A stretch of DNA of 64,000 nucleotides from Stagnihabitans sp038231395 (GCA_038231395.1 JBBRLL010000001.1:1-64000), one strand, 5' to 3'. Positions 35,187-43,709 are shown, numbered from the stretch's first letter. Translations and numbers: made by a program. The notes: generated by a model not told the origin, from the letters alone.

Positions 35187-35561
35187 ATGAACCTGATCGC
35201 AATCATCGAGGCTGAGCAGATTGCTGCGCTCGGCAAGACCATCCCGGATTTCAAGGCGGGTGACACCGTCAAAGTCGGCTACAAAGTGACCGAAGGCACC
35301 CGTTCGCGCGTGCAGAACTACGAAGGCGTCGTGATCGGCCGCAAGGGCGGCGCTACCATCTCGGCCTCTTTCACCGTGCGCAAGATTTCGTTTGGTGAAG
35401 GTGTGGAGCGCGTGTTCCCGCTGTATTCCACCAACATCGCAACGATCGAAGTGGTCCGCCGTGGCCGCGTCCGTCGCGCCAAGCTGTATTATCTGCGCGA
35501 CCGTCGCGGCAAATCGGCGCGGATCGTCGAAGACACCAATTACAAAGCCAAGTCGGAATAA
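35187..35561 (+). CDS. rplS: 50S ribosomal protein L19
   Basis: A 124-residue L19, which sits at the 30S-50S interface. The family core is clear: FKAGDTVKVGYKVTEGTRSRVQNYEGVVI (two parts from about residue 21) and TVRKISFGEGVERVFPLYST (about 65), ending with the basic RGRVRRAKLYYLRDRRGKSARI. AGGAG lies six bases before the ATG. It precedes rpmE by 11 bases, forming a two-gene ribosomal protein unit. Confidence 0.97.
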   Translation: MNLIAIIEAEQIAALGKTIPDFKAGDTVKVGYKVTEGTRSRVQNYEGVVIGRKGGATISASFTVRKISFGEGVERVFPLYSTNIATIEVVRRGRVRRAKLYYLRDRRGKSARIVEDTNYKAKSE

Positions 35562-35572
35562 GGAGAGAGAGC

Positions 35573-35794
35573 ATGAAAAAAGGCATTCACCCCGAGTATC
35601 ACACGATCACCGTGAAGATGACCGACGGTTCCCTGTTCACCACCAAAACCACCTGGGGAAAAGAGGGCGACCAGATGGCGCTGGACATCGACCCGCTGGC
35701 CCACCCGGCCTGGACCGGTCAATCGGCTCGTCTGATGGACACCGGTGGTCGTGTCTCCAAGTTCAAGAACAAATACGCCGGTCTGGGGTTCTGA
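35573..35794 (+). CDS. rpmE: 50S ribosomal protein L31
   Basis: A 73-residue L31 of the C-minus type: it opens MKKGIHPEYHTITVKMTDGS, lacks the CxxC zinc motif of the other paralogue, and ends FKNKYAGLGF, typical of alphaproteobacterial L31. AGGAGAGAG precedes the ATG. A strong terminator follows. Confidence 0.96.
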   Translation: MKKGIHPEYHTITVKMTDGSLFTTKTTWGKEGDQMALDIDPLAHPAWTGQSARLMDTGGRVSKFKNKYAGLGF

Positions 35795-35825
35795 GGGGTC
35801 AACCTCACCTTCAGCCATGATCTGC

Positions 35826-35855
35826 AAAAGGCGCTCCATCGGGGCGCCTTTTTTC
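35826..35855 (+). terminator. Rho-independent terminator after rpmE
   Basis: AAAAGGCGCTCC and GGGGCGCCTTTT form a stem around a short ATC loop, followed by a run of six T. It ends the rplS-rpmE transcript. Confidence 0.88.
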
Positions 35856-35902
35856 ACGGGAATGTGAGTGCGCTTAGCGAAGGCTTCAGGCATCATCGGT
35901 GA

Positions 35903-36319
35903 ATGATCCGCTTTGCCCTCCTTTGCCTTCTAGTCACGCCCGCTGCCGCACAAGACGTGCTGGACAGCTTTCGCGGTCAATATGGTTCGGCGACCAATCC
36001 TGCGACGTCTTGCGCCGCCAACCCCCACCAACTGGATTTCATGGCCCAGCCACCACATGCGCTGTTCAACTGGACCAGGCCGTGGGTCGATCCGGACGGC
36101 ACACAGATCAGCGACCAGCGCTATGACCTTTTGACCACGCAAGACAACACCCTGATCCTGCGGCTGGAGGGGGACACCCATCGTACCGCCAGCGGCGACC
36201 GCCCGATCTGGATTCTGCGCCAGACCAGCCAGCCGGAAGGCTATTGCTGGGGCCGCACCGATTGGCCCGCTGTGCATTGTGAAAACCAGCAACTTCGCTG
36301 CGAAAAAGCCACATCCTGA
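35903..36319 (+). CDS. Small secreted protein of unknown function
   Basis: A 138-residue protein with a short signal peptide (MIRFALLCLLVTPAAAQ, cleavage after AAA). The mature part has four cysteines (C37, C115, C126, C132 approximately), a tryptophan-rich strand pattern and no catalytic motif; two disulfides are possible in the periplasm. I do not recognise the family. The ribosome site is weak. It lies between the rpmE terminator and mipZ. Confidence 0.65.
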   Translation: MIRFALLCLLVTPAAAQDVLDSFRGQYGSATNPATSCAANPHQLDFMAQPPHALFNWTRPWVDPDGTQISDQRYDLLTTQDNTLILRLEGDTHRTASGDRPIWILRQTSQPEGYCWGRTDWPAVHCENQQLRCEKATS

Positions 36320-36416
36320 AGCCGATATGTGGCTCTGATCCTGCGCAAAACCCCGAAGCCGCCTTCCCTACGCGGCATCAGCCCACTATAGGTTGGCTGA
36401 AGAATTGGGGGACTGG

Positions 36417-37241
36417 ATGGCGCATATCATCGTCGTTGGCAACGAAAAGGGCGGCTCTGGCAAATCGACGACGTCGATGCACGTGGGCACAGCGCTCTGC
36501 CGCATGGGCTTCAAAGTGGGTGCGCTGGACCTTGACCTGCGGCAAAAGACCTTCGGACGCTATGTTGAAAACCGACTGGCCTATCTGGAACGGACCGGGC
36601 TGAACCTGCCAAGCCCCGATTACCGCGATTTGCCCGAGGTGGACGCAGACCTGCTGCAACCCGGCGAAAACGCCTTTGACCGCCGCCTGTCAGAAGCTGT
36701 TGCGGCGCTGGAGGCGACCTGCGATTTCATCATCATAGATTGCCCCGGCAGCCACACAAGGCTTTCGCAAGTTGCGCATTCGCTGGCTGACACCCTGATC
36801 ACGCCGATGAACGACAGCTTTGTCGATTTTGATCTTTTGGCCCATATTGATGCCGAAACCGGCAAGGTCAAAGGCCCGTCGATCTATTCCGAAATGGTGT
36901 GGAATGCCCGGCAACTGCGCGCTCAGGCGGGTTTGAAACCGATTGACTGGATCGTGCTCCGCAACCGGCTGGGTGCCCAGCAGATGATCAACAAGAAGAA
37001 AGTCGGCGCCGCATTGGAGGAACTTTCCCGCCGCATCGGCTTTCGGGTTGCCGCCGGTTTCTCTGAACGCGTGATCTTCCGCGAGCTGTTTCCGCGCGGC
37101 CTGACGGTCATGGACCTGAAGGACACCGGGGTGGATCAGTTGAACCTGTCGAATATCGCGGCCCGGCAAGAGGTCCGCGATCTGATCAAAGAGCTTCGTT
37201 TGGCTGCGGTAGAGCGAATGCCAGGAACAGCGCTTGCCTGA
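36417..37241 (+). CDS. mipZ: Division-plane positioning ATPase MipZ
   Basis: A 274-residue ParA/MinD-family ATPase. The deviant Walker A is GNEKGGSGKST (residues 8-18), Walker B IIIDCPGSHT (about 108), and the switch region DTLITPMNDSFVDFDLL (about 130). In Caulobacter, MipZ forms a gradient from the ParB-bound origin and keeps FtsZ away from the poles. The ATG at 36417 follows GGGGG at seven bases. The last 56 bases overlap a small antisense gene. Confidence 0.93.
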   Translation: MAHIIVVGNEKGGSGKSTTSMHVGTALCRMGFKVGALDLDLRQKTFGRYVENRLAYLERTGLNLPSPDYRDLPEVDADLLQPGENAFDRRLSEAVAALEATCDFIIIDCPGSHTRLSQVAHSLADTLITPMNDSFVDFDLLAHIDAETGKVKGPSIYSEMVWNARQLRAQAGLKPIDWIVLRNRLGAQQMINKKKVGAALEELSRRIGFRVAAGFSERVIFRELFPRGLTVMDLKDTGVDQLNLSNIAARQEVRDLIKELRLAAVERMPGTALA

Positions 37242-37362
37242 CCTGACGACCGCGTTCCCGCATGTTGATGCGCGCCAGACGCAAAGCGAACGGATCAGGA
37301 AGCTCGGTCTCTTTCGGGGCAAACAGCCCAAATCTGGCAAGAAATGACATCGTGATCTTCAT
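37186..37362 (-). CDS. 58-residue small protein antisense to the mipZ end
   Basis: A short gene with an excellent ribosome site (AAGGAGG, six bases before the ATG). The product MKITMSFLARFGLFAPKETE continues with a basic, amphipathic stretch (RLARINMRERGRQVRQALFLAFAL) and a short tail. It may be membrane-associated. Its 3' part lies opposite the last codons of mipZ, so antisense pairing between the two transcripts is possible. Family not recognised. Confidence 0.55.
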   Translation of the reverse strand: MKITMSFLARFGLFAPKETELPDPFALRLARINMRERGRQVRQALFLAFALPQPNEAL

Positions 37363-37530
37363 CGCAGCCTCCTTGGCATCGGATGGCTTAATTTCCCCCT
37401 GAACCGCGGCAGGATCGTGGCTGTGTCGCGGTAGTTTAGCGGAGTTTACGCTGAATTCGGAAACAATCGGTTTCCGTTTTTGCTTGAATGCCGTCCCTGC
37501 GCATGGCACCTCATGCCAAAGAGGTGCCAG

Positions 37531-39039
37531 ATGCCCAACCCGCTTTACGACGCGCTTTTTGGCCCGCTAGCGACAAGGGCAACCCCGGTGCTGATCCTGT
37601 CCGATGAGTCCACGGTCACGGGTCAAGCCCTGCACTCCATGATCGCCCGTGCCGCCAACGCCCTGCGCGCCTTGCGTGTAGCGCCCGGCGACCGTGTTGC
37701 CGTGCAGATCGCCAAATCGCCGGAGGCTTTGGCGATCTATGCCGCCGCCGTGTCCATCGGCGCAGTGTTTTTGCCGCTCAACACCGCCTACACCCCGTCG
37801 GAGGTGGCCTATTTCCTGCAAAACGCCACCCCACGCTTGTTTATATGTGACCCTGGCAAGGCCGGTGCCCTGACCCAGGTTGCCTGCAACACCGCGATAA
37901 GAACCCTTGACGGTCATGGCGGCGGCACCTTCGGCGCTCACCTGTCTGCCGCCAGCCCCCATTTTACGCCAGAACCCCGCCAACCCGCTGAACTTGCGGC
38001 AATCCTTTATACCTCTGGCACCACGGGCCGCTCCAAAGGGGCGATGCTGACCCATGCGAACCTGCTGTCCAACGCCGAAACGCTGGCGCAGCTATGGCGC
38101 TTCACGGCCGAAGATACCCTCCTTCATGCCTTGCCGATTTTCCACACCCATGGGCTTTTTGTGGCCAGCAATGTAAGCCTTCTGACCGGCGGCACGATGA
38201 TCTTTTTGCCGGGCTTTGACGTCGAAACCGTCCGGCGTCACATGCCCAAAGCCACCGCGATGATGGGGGTGCCGACGTTTTACACCCGCCTTCTGGATGA
38301 CCCGCGCTTTGATGCCGCCCTTACCGCCCATATGCGCCTTTTCGTCTCGGGCTCTGCCCCGCTTCTTGCCGAAACCCATCGCGATTTTGCCGATCGCACC
38401 GGCCACCGCATTCTGGAACGTTACGGGATGACCGAAACCAACATGAACACCTCCAACCCTTACGACGGCGACAGGCGGGCTGGCACGGTTGGAGTCCCGT
38501 TGCCGGGGGTAGAGTTGCGCATCATGGCGGACGGGATCGAGGTGGCTGCCGGTCAGGTTGGCGTCATCGAAGTGCGCGGGCCGAATGTCTTTGCCGGGTA
38601 TTGGCAGATGCCCAAGAAAACCGCCGAAGAATTGCGCCCCGATGGCTGGTTCATCACCGGCGACCTTGGCCAGCTTGACCCGGATGGCTATGTGCAGATC
38701 GTGGGCCGGTCGAAAGACCTCATCATCTCAGGCGGTTACAACATCTACCCGATAGAGGTGGAACTGCTGCTCGACGCCCATCCCGGCGTCTTGGAAAGCG
38801 CCGTCATAGGCCTGCCGCATCCCGATTTTGGCGAGGCAGTCTTTGCCGTGCTGGCGGCGAAAAAGGGCGTTACCTTGGACACCGCCGAAGTTCTGACCAC
38901 CCTGAACGACCATCTGGCGCGGTTCAAACAGCCCAAATCGGCAGTTGTGGTGGCGGACCTGCCGCGCAATGCGATGGGCAAGGTTCAGAAGGCAGAGTTG
39001 CGCAAATCCTACGCCGAGTGGTTCAAGCCAAACAACTGA
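37531..39039 (+). CDS. matB: Malonyl-CoA synthase (acyl-CoA synthetase family)
   Basis: A 502-residue AMP-forming ligase expected to activate malonate to malonyl-CoA with ATP. The P-loop-like ILYTSGTTGRSKGAMLTHAN is at about 155, the adenylate motif RYGMTETNM at about 300, and the hinge VGRSKDLIISGGYNIYPIEVE at about 400; PRNAMGKVQKAELR near the C-terminus carries the catalytic lysine. The short N-domain and overall pattern fit MatB better than acetyl-CoA synthetase. No matA or matC is adjacent. The ATG follows GAGGTG. Confidence 0.85.
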   Translation: MPNPLYDALFGPLATRATPVLILSDESTVTGQALHSMIARAANALRALRVAPGDRVAVQIAKSPEALAIYAAAVSIGAVFLPLNTAYTPSEVAYFLQNATPRLFICDPGKAGALTQVACNTAIRTLDGHGGGTFGAHLSAASPHFTPEPRQPAELAAILYTSGTTGRSKGAMLTHANLLSNAETLAQLWRFTAEDTLLHALPIFHTHGLFVASNVSLLTGGTMIFLPGFDVETVRRHMPKATAMMGVPTFYTRLLDDPRFDAALTAHMRLFVSGSAPLLAETHRDFADRTGHRILERYGMTETNMNTSNPYDGDRRAGTVGVPLPGVELRIMADGIEVAAGQVGVIEVRGPNVFAGYWQMPKKTAEELRPDGWFITGDLGQLDPDGYVQIVGRSKDLIISGGYNIYPIEVELLLDAHPGVLESAVIGLPHPDFGEAVFAVLAAKKGVTLDTAEVLTTLNDHLARFKQPKSAVVVADLPRNAMGKVQKAELRKSYAEWFKPNN

Positions 39040-39210
39040 TTGGATAACGCGAACTCCGCGCTCAAAACATATGCGCCAGACCTCTTAGCCTGAGCCAAGG
39101 CTCCGTTCCGAGGCGCGGAAGGCGTTGCTTTCTCAGGCGAAATGTCCAGGTTGCCGCGATTGCGTATTTCATCGACTGAGCTTCCATCAAGTCATTCAGG
39201 CACAAGATAA

Positions 39211-40500
39211 TTGCAAACCATATCCTCCGACACAATTGGCACCGGAACTCGCGTTAGCTTGCCGGACCATGATTCAGTTCGGGTGCTGCAAAGCGTTCTG
39301 GTGCGGTCGACCGACAGTATTGGAATATTCGGAAGCGGCACCGGACACAAAGCGACCATCGAGGGCGACGTCATCGGGTTTACCGACGGCATTGTCTTTG
39401 GAACGATCTTCAATGCGGACGCCAACAGCGTCATCAACATCGCGGCCAGCGGGTCGGTTTTTTCAAGCGGGACCGGCATCTCTGAGATTGGCAACTCCGA
39501 ACATATCTCCAATCATGGGTCGATCACCGGCATTCAGTACGGCATCGAAATGCGCAGCACGAGCGCTGGAAGCCATTCGGTCCTGTTCAACTCCGGCTCG
39601 ATTGATGCGGGTCTGATGGGGGTCAGGAGCGTCGGTGTCGGGATCGGGGCGACGTTCCATGTGGTGAACACCGGCGTGATCGACTGCGGCGGTACCGGCA
39701 GCTATTCCTTTGGCACATCAGACACGGCCACCAACTATGTGCAGGATTCCATTCGAAACTCTGGCAGCATGATCGGCGATATCCTGCTTGGTTTTGGCGA
39801 TGACACCTATGACGGGCGCGGCGGCAGTGTGAACGGCGTCATCTATGGTGGCGCCGGAAATGACTTGTTTGTTGCAGGCGCCAGCGCGGAATCGTTCAAT
39901 GGCGGGACCGGGATCGACACGGTCAGCTTTGCCTCATCCAACGGGGTCACAGTTGAATTGTCCAACAATGCGGTAGGCACCGGATGGGCGGCTGGCGACG
40001 TCTTTGCCGGTGTCGAAAACGCCATAGGATCGTCAATTGGCAACGACAAGATTTTCGGGAACGCTCTTGCCAATGATCTGAAGGGTCTGGGTGGTGACGA
40101 CACCTTGTTGGGCCAGTCTGGCGATGACCTTCTGACCGGCGGCGTGGGGATCGACATGTTGTCGGGGGGCTTGGGCAATGACGCCTTTATCTACAACTCC
40201 TTGGCCGAAATCGGCGACACGATCACCGATTTCCATGGCGCAATCGGCGATAACGACGTCTTCTGGATCAAAGCTGCCAGCTTTGGCGGCGGCCTGACCC
40301 TTGGCATCCTGAAGGCGGGTGAGCTGATATCGGAAGTTGGCCACCTCGCCACCGCGACGACCGACCGCTTCATATTCGACACCGCCGACACCTCGCTTTG
40401 GTACGATGCCGATGGCGTTGGGGGCAGGGTCGCCGCAGTGCTGGTGGCCGATCTGCAGACCGGGGCCACGTTCAACAGCTTTGACATCTTCTTCATCTAG
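39211..40500 (+). CDS. RTX exoprotein with beta-helix-like N-terminal half
   Basis: A 429-residue protein. Residues 1-190 carry repeating short strands with NHGSITG, NSGSIDAG, NTGVIDCGG and NSGSMIGD turns, the pattern of right-handed beta-helix adhesins. Calcium-binding nonapeptides follow (about 205-320: GGAGNDLFV, GLGGDDTLL, GQSGDDLLT, GGLGNDAFI). The C-terminal target module has LWYDADGVGGRVAAVLVADL and ends FDIFFI. No signal peptide. The start is a TTG in the longest frame without a ribosome site, so the true N-terminus is uncertain. It is downstream of matB after about 170 bases. Confidence 0.82.
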   Translation: MQTISSDTIGTGTRVSLPDHDSVRVLQSVLVRSTDSIGIFGSGTGHKATIEGDVIGFTDGIVFGTIFNADANSVINIAASGSVFSSGTGISEIGNSEHISNHGSITGIQYGIEMRSTSAGSHSVLFNSGSIDAGLMGVRSVGVGIGATFHVVNTGVIDCGGTGSYSFGTSDTATNYVQDSIRNSGSMIGDILLGFGDDTYDGRGGSVNGVIYGGAGNDLFVAGASAESFNGGTGIDTVSFASSNGVTVELSNNAVGTGWAAGDVFAGVENAIGSSIGNDKIFGNALANDLKGLGGDDTLLGQSGDDLLTGGVGIDMLSGGLGNDAFIYNSLAEIGDTITDFHGAIGDNDVFWIKAASFGGGLTLGILKAGELISEVGHLATATTDRFIFDTADTSLWYDADGVGGRVAAVLVADLQTGATFNSFDIFFI

Positions 40501-40524
40501 GCCGGGTTTCACCCAGACCGGCCT

Positions 40525-40869
40525 TTATTTGGGATCGTCTTCGTTTAAACTGGCCATTTCCGCCTCCAGAAAACGTTCGAACTGGTCCAGATCGACCGGT
40601 TCGAACTGCCCGAAGCCTTGCATCCAGACCGAGACAGCGCGCAGGGCATCAGGCTCCAGCTTGCACCATTTGACGCGACCGCGCTTTTCCTGCGTGATCA
40701 GGCCGGCGTCGGCGAGGATGGAAAGGTGCTTGGAAATTGCGGCCAACGACATCTGGAACGGTTCCGCCACATCGGTCACGGCCATGTCATCCTCCAACAG
40801 CATCGCAAGGATGGCGCGGCGGGTCGGATCGGCGAGGGCAGAAAACGCTGCGTCCAAAGGGTCTGTCAT
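40525..40869 (-). CDS. ArsR/SmtB-family transcriptional regulator
   Basis: A 114-residue winged-helix repressor. The opening DAAFSALADPTRRAILAMLL and the recognition region FQMSLAAISKHLSIL are hallmarks of the ArsR group, especially the non-metal subgroup that often accompanies SRPBCC genes; no metal-binding cysteine cluster is seen. A palindrome TCAACC-N4-GGTTGA 32 bases upstream is a likely self-operator. No partner gene is adjacent on its strand. Confidence 0.85.
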   Translation of the reverse strand: MTDPLDAAFSALADPTRRAILAMLLEDDMAVTDVAEPFQMSLAAISKHLSILADAGLITQEKRGRVKWCKLEPDALRAVSVWMQGFGQFEPVDLDQFERFLEAEMASLNEDDPK

Positions 40870-40900
40870 CGCGGCAGTATCAAGTGGCACCAAGCGAAGG

Positions 40901-40916
40901 TCAACCGGAAGGTTGA
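40901..40916 (-). promoter_or_regulatory. Palindromic operator candidate for the ArsR-type regulator
   Basis: TCAACCGGAAGGTTGA has perfect six-base arms and a four-base spacer and lies 32 bases upstream of the regulator's start codon, where an ArsR repressor would block its own transcription. Confidence 0.6.
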
Positions 40917-41029
40917 ATATGAAACAGGCCTGATCGTGCTGGTGACGGCGGTGTGCCACAGGAATGGCCAATAGGCAAAACCATTTATAATCAACATATT
41001 AAACCGATTTGACCGCCGACTATCCGCGC

Positions 41030-41058
41030 TTGACTCGCAAGGCCCCACTTCGTAGGTA
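41030..41058 (+). promoter_or_regulatory. Candidate promoter of the F0 operon
   Basis: TTGACT (41030-41035), a 17-base spacer and TAGGTA (41053-41058) resemble a housekeeping sigma promoter 25 bases before atpI. The -35 is good; the -10 is weak. Confidence 0.4.
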
Positions 41059-41082
41059 TCGCCCAAATGTGGTGAGGGTTTT

Positions 41083-41406
41083 ATGGCCAATGATCCCGAC
41101 CCCGATCGGCTGCGCGCGCTGGAACAGCGTATCGAAAAGCTGAAGGGAAACGGACCGGTCAAGCGACCCGACACGGGCAAGGGTTTCTCGCAGGGCGAGG
41201 TGGCCTGGAGGATGGTGCTGGAGCTGGTGACAGGCATGCTGCTTGGGCTGGCAATCGGCTACGGTTTGGATGTTTTGTTCAAAACCCGGCCCATCTTTCT
41301 GGTGATCTTCGCGCTGTTGGGGTTTGCGGCGGGCATCAAGACGATGATGGGCACCGCAAACCAGATGGCAAAAGACGCGGCTAAATCCGCAGACGAGAGG
41401 GAGTGA
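41083..41406 (+). CDS. atpI: ATP synthase accessory protein I
   Basis: A 107-residue AtpI with a basic N-terminal region (LRALEQRIEKLKG) and two membrane spans (about residues 45-63, WRMVLELVTGMLLGLAIGY, and 68-88). AtpI helps assembly of the c-ring. First gene of atpI-atpB-atpE-atpX-atpF, the F0 operon that in Rhodobacter is separate from the F1 genes. Confidence 0.93.
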   Translation: MANDPDPDRLRALEQRIEKLKGNGPVKRPDTGKGFSQGEVAWRMVLELVTGMLLGLAIGYGLDVLFKTRPIFLVIFALLGFAAGIKTMMGTANQMAKDAAKSADERE

Positions 41407-41408
41407 TC

Positions 41409-42155
41409 ATGGCTCAAGATGGCGGTCTTGCAATTGACCCGATGCACCAGTTCCAGATCGTTCCCTTGTTCGGGGACGGCCCTTTGCACTGGTACACCAT
41501 CACCAACCAAACCCTTTGGCTGGGCGTGGCGGTTCTGGCGGTGATTGCGGTTCTGGTTTTGGGTTCGTCCAAGCGGGCGATCATTCCAGGGCGGCTTCAG
41601 TCGTTCGGCGAGGTGTTCTACAGCTTCATTCACACGATGGTAGAAGACGTCACCGGCCATGAGGGCGCGAAGTTCTTCCCCTACATCATGGTGTTGTTCA
41701 CCTTCATCGTGACCTCCAACCTTCTGGGCCTGATCCCCGGATCGTTTGCCGCCACCTCGCACATCGCGGTTACCGCTACACTGGCACTCGCGGTGTTCCT
41801 GACCGTCACGCTGGTCGGCCTTTACAACAAGGGCATCGGCTTTCTGGGGATGTTCTGGGTGGCTTCGGCGCCGCTGGCCCTGCGCCCTGTGCTGGCGCTG
41901 ATCGAGGTGATTTCCTACTTCGTCCGCCCGGTCAGCCACTCCATCCGGCTTGGCGGCAACGTCATGGCAGGCCACGCGGTCATGAAAGTCTTTGCAGGCT
42001 TTGCCGGTGTGATGGGTGTGGCGTCTGTCGTGCCAATTGCCGCCATCGCCGCGATCTATGGCCTCGAAGTGTTGGTGGCCGTCGTGCAAGCCTATGTTTT
42101 CGCTATCCTGACCTGTGTGTACCTGCGCGACGCCGTTGGCGAAGCCCACCACTAA
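41409..42155 (+). CDS. atpB: ATP synthase F0 subunit a
   Basis: A 248-residue polytopic subunit forming the proton half-channels against the c-ring. Five to six spans are visible; the essential arginine lies in SHSIRLGGNVMAGH (about 180-190), and TSNLLGLIPG (about 98) is a conserved loop. The ATG at 41409 follows GGGAG and is preferred to a GTG two codons earlier that overlaps the atpI stop. Confidence 0.96.
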   Translation: MAQDGGLAIDPMHQFQIVPLFGDGPLHWYTITNQTLWLGVAVLAVIAVLVLGSSKRAIIPGRLQSFGEVFYSFIHTMVEDVTGHEGAKFFPYIMVLFTFIVTSNLLGLIPGSFAATSHIAVTATLALAVFLTVTLVGLYNKGIGFLGMFWVASAPLALRPVLALIEVISYFVRPVSHSIRLGGNVMAGHAVMKVFAGFAGVMGVASVVPIAAIAAIYGLEVLVAVVQAYVFAILTCVYLRDAVGEAHH

Positions 42156-42198
42156 GTCAGTTCCTTTCCTCAACCAAACCAAACTTAGGAGAATACCA

Positions 42199-42444
42199 AT
42201 GTCTGGCGATCTCGCTCAATTCGCCCTGATGGGCAAGTACATCGGCGCTGGTCTGGCGACCATGGGTCTCGGCGGCGCTGGCGTCGGCGTGGGCATCGTG
42301 GCCGGCAACTTCCTGTCGGGTGCCCTGCGCAACCCGTCGGCAGCCCCGGGTCAAACCGCCAACCTGTTCGTCGGCATCGCCTTTGCCGAAGCATTGGGAA
42401 TCTTCTCGTTCCTCATCGCTTTGCTGTTGATGTTCGCCGTCTGA
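42199..42444 (+). CDS. atpE: ATP synthase F0 subunit c
   Basis: An 81-residue hairpin of two membrane helices that makes up the rotor ring. The first helix is glycine-rich (GAGLATMGLGGAGVGVGIVAG), the polar loop is RNPSAAPGQ, and the proton-carrying carboxylate is E64 in AFAEALGIF. AGGAG precedes the ATG by nine bases. Confidence 0.97.
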   Translation: MSGDLAQFALMGKYIGAGLATMGLGGAGVGVGIVAGNFLSGALRNPSAAPGQTANLFVGIAFAEALGIFSFLIALLLMFAV

Positions 42445-42512
42445 TCCAACGGATCTGATCACTGGCCGGATGGGGCAACCCCTCCGGCCCGGTTCCATTC
42501 CCGGAGGGCATC

Positions 42513-43049
42513 ATGGCAACGACAGATACCGTGGCAGGCGCTGCGGGACAGGCTGCCGAAAAGGGCATGCCGCAACTGAAATTTGAAACCTGGCCGAACC
42601 AGATATTCTGGCTGGTGGTGGCTTTGGTCATCATCTATTTCGTGCTGACCAAGATCGCCATGCCGCGCATCGCCGCCGTGCTTGCCGAACGCAAAGGCAC
42701 AATCGGCAATGATCTTGCCGCCGCCGAGGAACTGAAAAGTCGGGCCAAAGCCGCCGAGAAGGCCTATAATCTGGCGTTGGAGCAGGCGCGGGCTGAGGCC
42801 ACCAAGATCATCGCCGCCACCAAGGCAGAGATCAAGGCTGATCTTGATGCGGCCATGGCCAAGGCTGACGCGGAAATCGGTGCCAAAACCGCCGAAGGTG
42901 CGGCACGGATTGCCGAAATTCGCACCGGTGCGATGGCTATGGTGTCCGAAGTGGCGAGCGAAACGGCCGGTGCTTTGGTGTCCACCTTGGGTGGCAATGC
43001 CGATGCAGCGACCATCGGTGCTGCGGTTGCGGCGCGGTTGAAAGGGTAA
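42513..43049 (+). CDS. atpX: ATP synthase F0 subunit b'
   Basis: A 178-residue peripheral-stalk subunit: one membrane span (about residues 31-50, FWLVVALVIIYFVLTKIAMP), then a long alanine-rich coiled coil. The second copy of the b family, b', is typical of photosynthetic and related alphaproteobacteria and pairs with atpF to form a b/b' heterodimer. GGAGG lies before the ATG. Confidence 0.94.
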   Translation: MATTDTVAGAAGQAAEKGMPQLKFETWPNQIFWLVVALVIIYFVLTKIAMPRIAAVLAERKGTIGNDLAAAEELKSRAKAAEKAYNLALEQARAEATKIIAATKAEIKADLDAAMAKADAEIGAKTAEGAARIAEIRTGAMAMVSEVASETAGALVSTLGGNADAATIGAAVAARLKG

Positions 43050-43053
43050 GGAT

Positions 43054-43617
43054 ATGAAAAGACTTCTCACGTCCGCTATCTTCACCCTGCTGGCAGCCCC
43101 GGCATTTGCTGCCGAGGAGGGCCCGTTCTTCTCGCTCCGCAACGCGGAGTTTGTGGTCGGCATCGCGTTTATCGTCTTCGTCGGCGTGCTGATCTATCTG
43201 GGAATCCCTGGCAAGATCGGCACCATGCTGGACGCGCGCGCAGCTTCCATCAAGCAGGAACTGGACGAGGCCAAAGCGCTGCGCGAAGAGGCCAAGACCT
43301 TGCTGTCGCACTACGAGGCCAAGCAGCGTGAGGTGCAGGCCCAGTCCGCCCGCATCGTCGCCACCGCCAAAGATGAAGCGCAGGCCGCCGCCAATCAGGC
43401 AAAGGCCGACCTGCAAGCCTCGATCGCGCGCCGTTTGGCTGCGGCAGGTGAACAGATCGAATCCACCGTCAAAACGGCGGAGCGTGCCGTGCGCGATCAG
43501 GCCATCTCGGTCTCGGTTGCTGTCGCCGCTGACGTGCTGAAACGCCAGATGACGGCGGATCAGGCAGCGGCAGCCATTGACGCCTCCATCACGCAGGTTG
43601 CGGCCAAGCTGCACTGA
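43054..43617 (+). CDS. atpF: ATP synthase F0 subunit b
   Basis: A 187-residue stalk subunit starting four bases after atpX. An N-terminal hydrophobic stretch (LLTSAIFTLLAAPAFAAEE) looks like a signal sequence, then a membrane span (about 35-53) and a coiled coil (KQELDEAKALREEAKTLLSH). The leader-like start is usual for this subunit in Rhodobacteraceae. A terminator follows. Confidence 0.94.
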   Translation: MKRLLTSAIFTLLAAPAFAAEEGPFFSLRNAEFVVGIAFIVFVGVLIYLGIPGKIGTMLDARAASIKQELDEAKALREEAKTLLSHYEAKQREVQAQSARIVATAKDEAQAAANQAKADLQASIARRLAAAGEQIESTVKTAERAVRDQAISVSVAVAADVLKRQMTADQAAAAIDASITQVAAKLH

Positions 43618-43632
43618 CGGTTTTGCCAGAGT

Positions 43633-43665
43633 GAAAAAGGCCCGGAGGTTCCTCCGGGCATTTTC
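43633..43665. terminator. Bidirectional terminator between atpF and the OmpA-like gene
   Basis: GCCCGGAGG and CCTCCGGGC pair perfectly around two T bases, flanked on the left by GAAAAAG and on the right by ATTTTCC, so the hairpin has a T run when read from either strand. It separates two convergent genes. Confidence 0.9.
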
Positions 43666-43709
43666 CTTTGACAGACTATTCGCCAATCAGTTGACGGGGC
43701 GTTCGCCAA

